Assembly (NCBI RefSeq): GCF_902388705.1
Contig: NZ_CABMQJ010000006.1
Span: 1 to 64,000, forward strand
Origin: an uncultured Alistipes sp.
GTDB taxonomy: Bacteria; Bacteroidota; Bacteroidia; Bacteroidales; Rikenellaceae
DNA length: 64,000 nucleotides
Direction of reading: 5' to 3'
Position 1 is the stretch's first letter, and each line of letters opens with the position of its first letter. This document shows positions 63,894 through 64,000 of the stretch, in pieces. The notes under the pieces are model-generated. The model saw nothing but the letters and a program-made list of their open reading frames with translations, had not been told where the DNA came from and made no database searches. The position numbers and the translations under genes were made by a program.

Positions 63894-64000
63894 CTACTCT
63901 TTGCGGGGATCGATGTATTTCACCGCCTCGGCGAAACGTCCATAGGTGCCTTTCGCTTTTTCGAGGGCTTCGTTGGCATCCATGCCCTGTTTGACCATGT
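63894..64000 (-). CDS. C-terminal end of an upstream gene (cut by window edge)
   Basis: The last 34 or so residues of a minus-strand frame end with YGRFAEAVKYIDPRKE and TAG at 63894, 22 bases before the GGGtGRT ATG. By position this may be the iron-sulfur-scaffold (NifU-like) neighbour commonly found with GGGtGRT, but the visible part is too short to confirm. Confidence 0.5.
   Translation of the reverse strand, partial: MVKQGMDANEALEKAKGTYGRFAEAVKYIDPRKE

Noticed and set aside
1..64000. tRNA genes, CRISPR arrays, insertion sequences, prophage
   Set aside because: No cloverleaf-like segment in the intergenic regions, no regular repeat-spacer pattern, and no transposase, integrase or phage gene was seen.

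Overview
The window looks like a chromosomal segment of a gut-type Bacteroidota bacterium, most likely Rikenellaceae (Alistipes-like). The reasons are a GC-rich coding background with AT-rich promoters, repeated matches to the Bacteroides promoter pattern (TTTG, 19-20 bases, TAnnTTTG), a SusC/SusD pair, paired GH92 lipoproteins, a BtuG/BtuB B12 locus and a GGGtGRT protein. No tRNA, rRNA, CRISPR array, phage or insertion sequence was seen.

Left part (1-20 kb, minus strand). A purE-purK-purL operon starts from a strong promoter and runs through a glutamine-rich leader ORF and an intrinsic terminator. Two GH92 alpha-mannosidase lipoproteins follow, with a small ORF resembling the start of an ECF sigma factor in front. 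Next is one operon encoding the whole UMP pathway: pyrC-carA-carB-pyrK-pyrD-pyrF-(glutaredoxin-like)-(S41 protease)-pyrE-pyrB. Its PyrB carries a C-terminal four-cysteine tail like the zinc domain of PyrI. This operon also begins with a leader ORF whose stop codon lies inside a terminator hairpin. The purine and pyrimidine operons therefore look controlled by translation-coupled attenuation, which I regard as the most interesting regulatory feature here.

Centre (20-37.5 kb). A DeoR regulator, an organophosphate antiporter and a glycerol-1-phosphate-dehydrogenase-like enzyme lie beside a BACON/FN3 lipoprotein. Divergent from that is a SusC/SusD operon with two metallophosphoesterases, a glycerophosphodiester phosphodiesterase and a HAD phosphatase. 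Together they suggest capture and catabolism of glycerophosphodiesters. The susC reading frame is broken by one base at a run of ten Gs just after the signal peptide; nine Gs would restore it, so this is a candidate phase-variable switch (or an assembly error).

Right part (37.5-64 kb). Here are ZIP and CaCA cation transporters, MutY, a sialate O-acetylesterase, a small membrane-protein/regulator cluster, LysO, an AsmA-like protein and a GNAT acetyltransferase. A cobalamin riboswitch precedes a BtuG-like propeller, an unrecognised lipoprotein and BtuB, with an AlkD-like DNA glycosylase coupled to the end. Then come glycosyltransferases (GT2, GT87-like, GtrA, GT39-like), a TPR/membrane/HTH lipoprotein regulator followed by an outer-membrane beta-barrel protein, GGGtGRT, and a gene end cut by the window edge.
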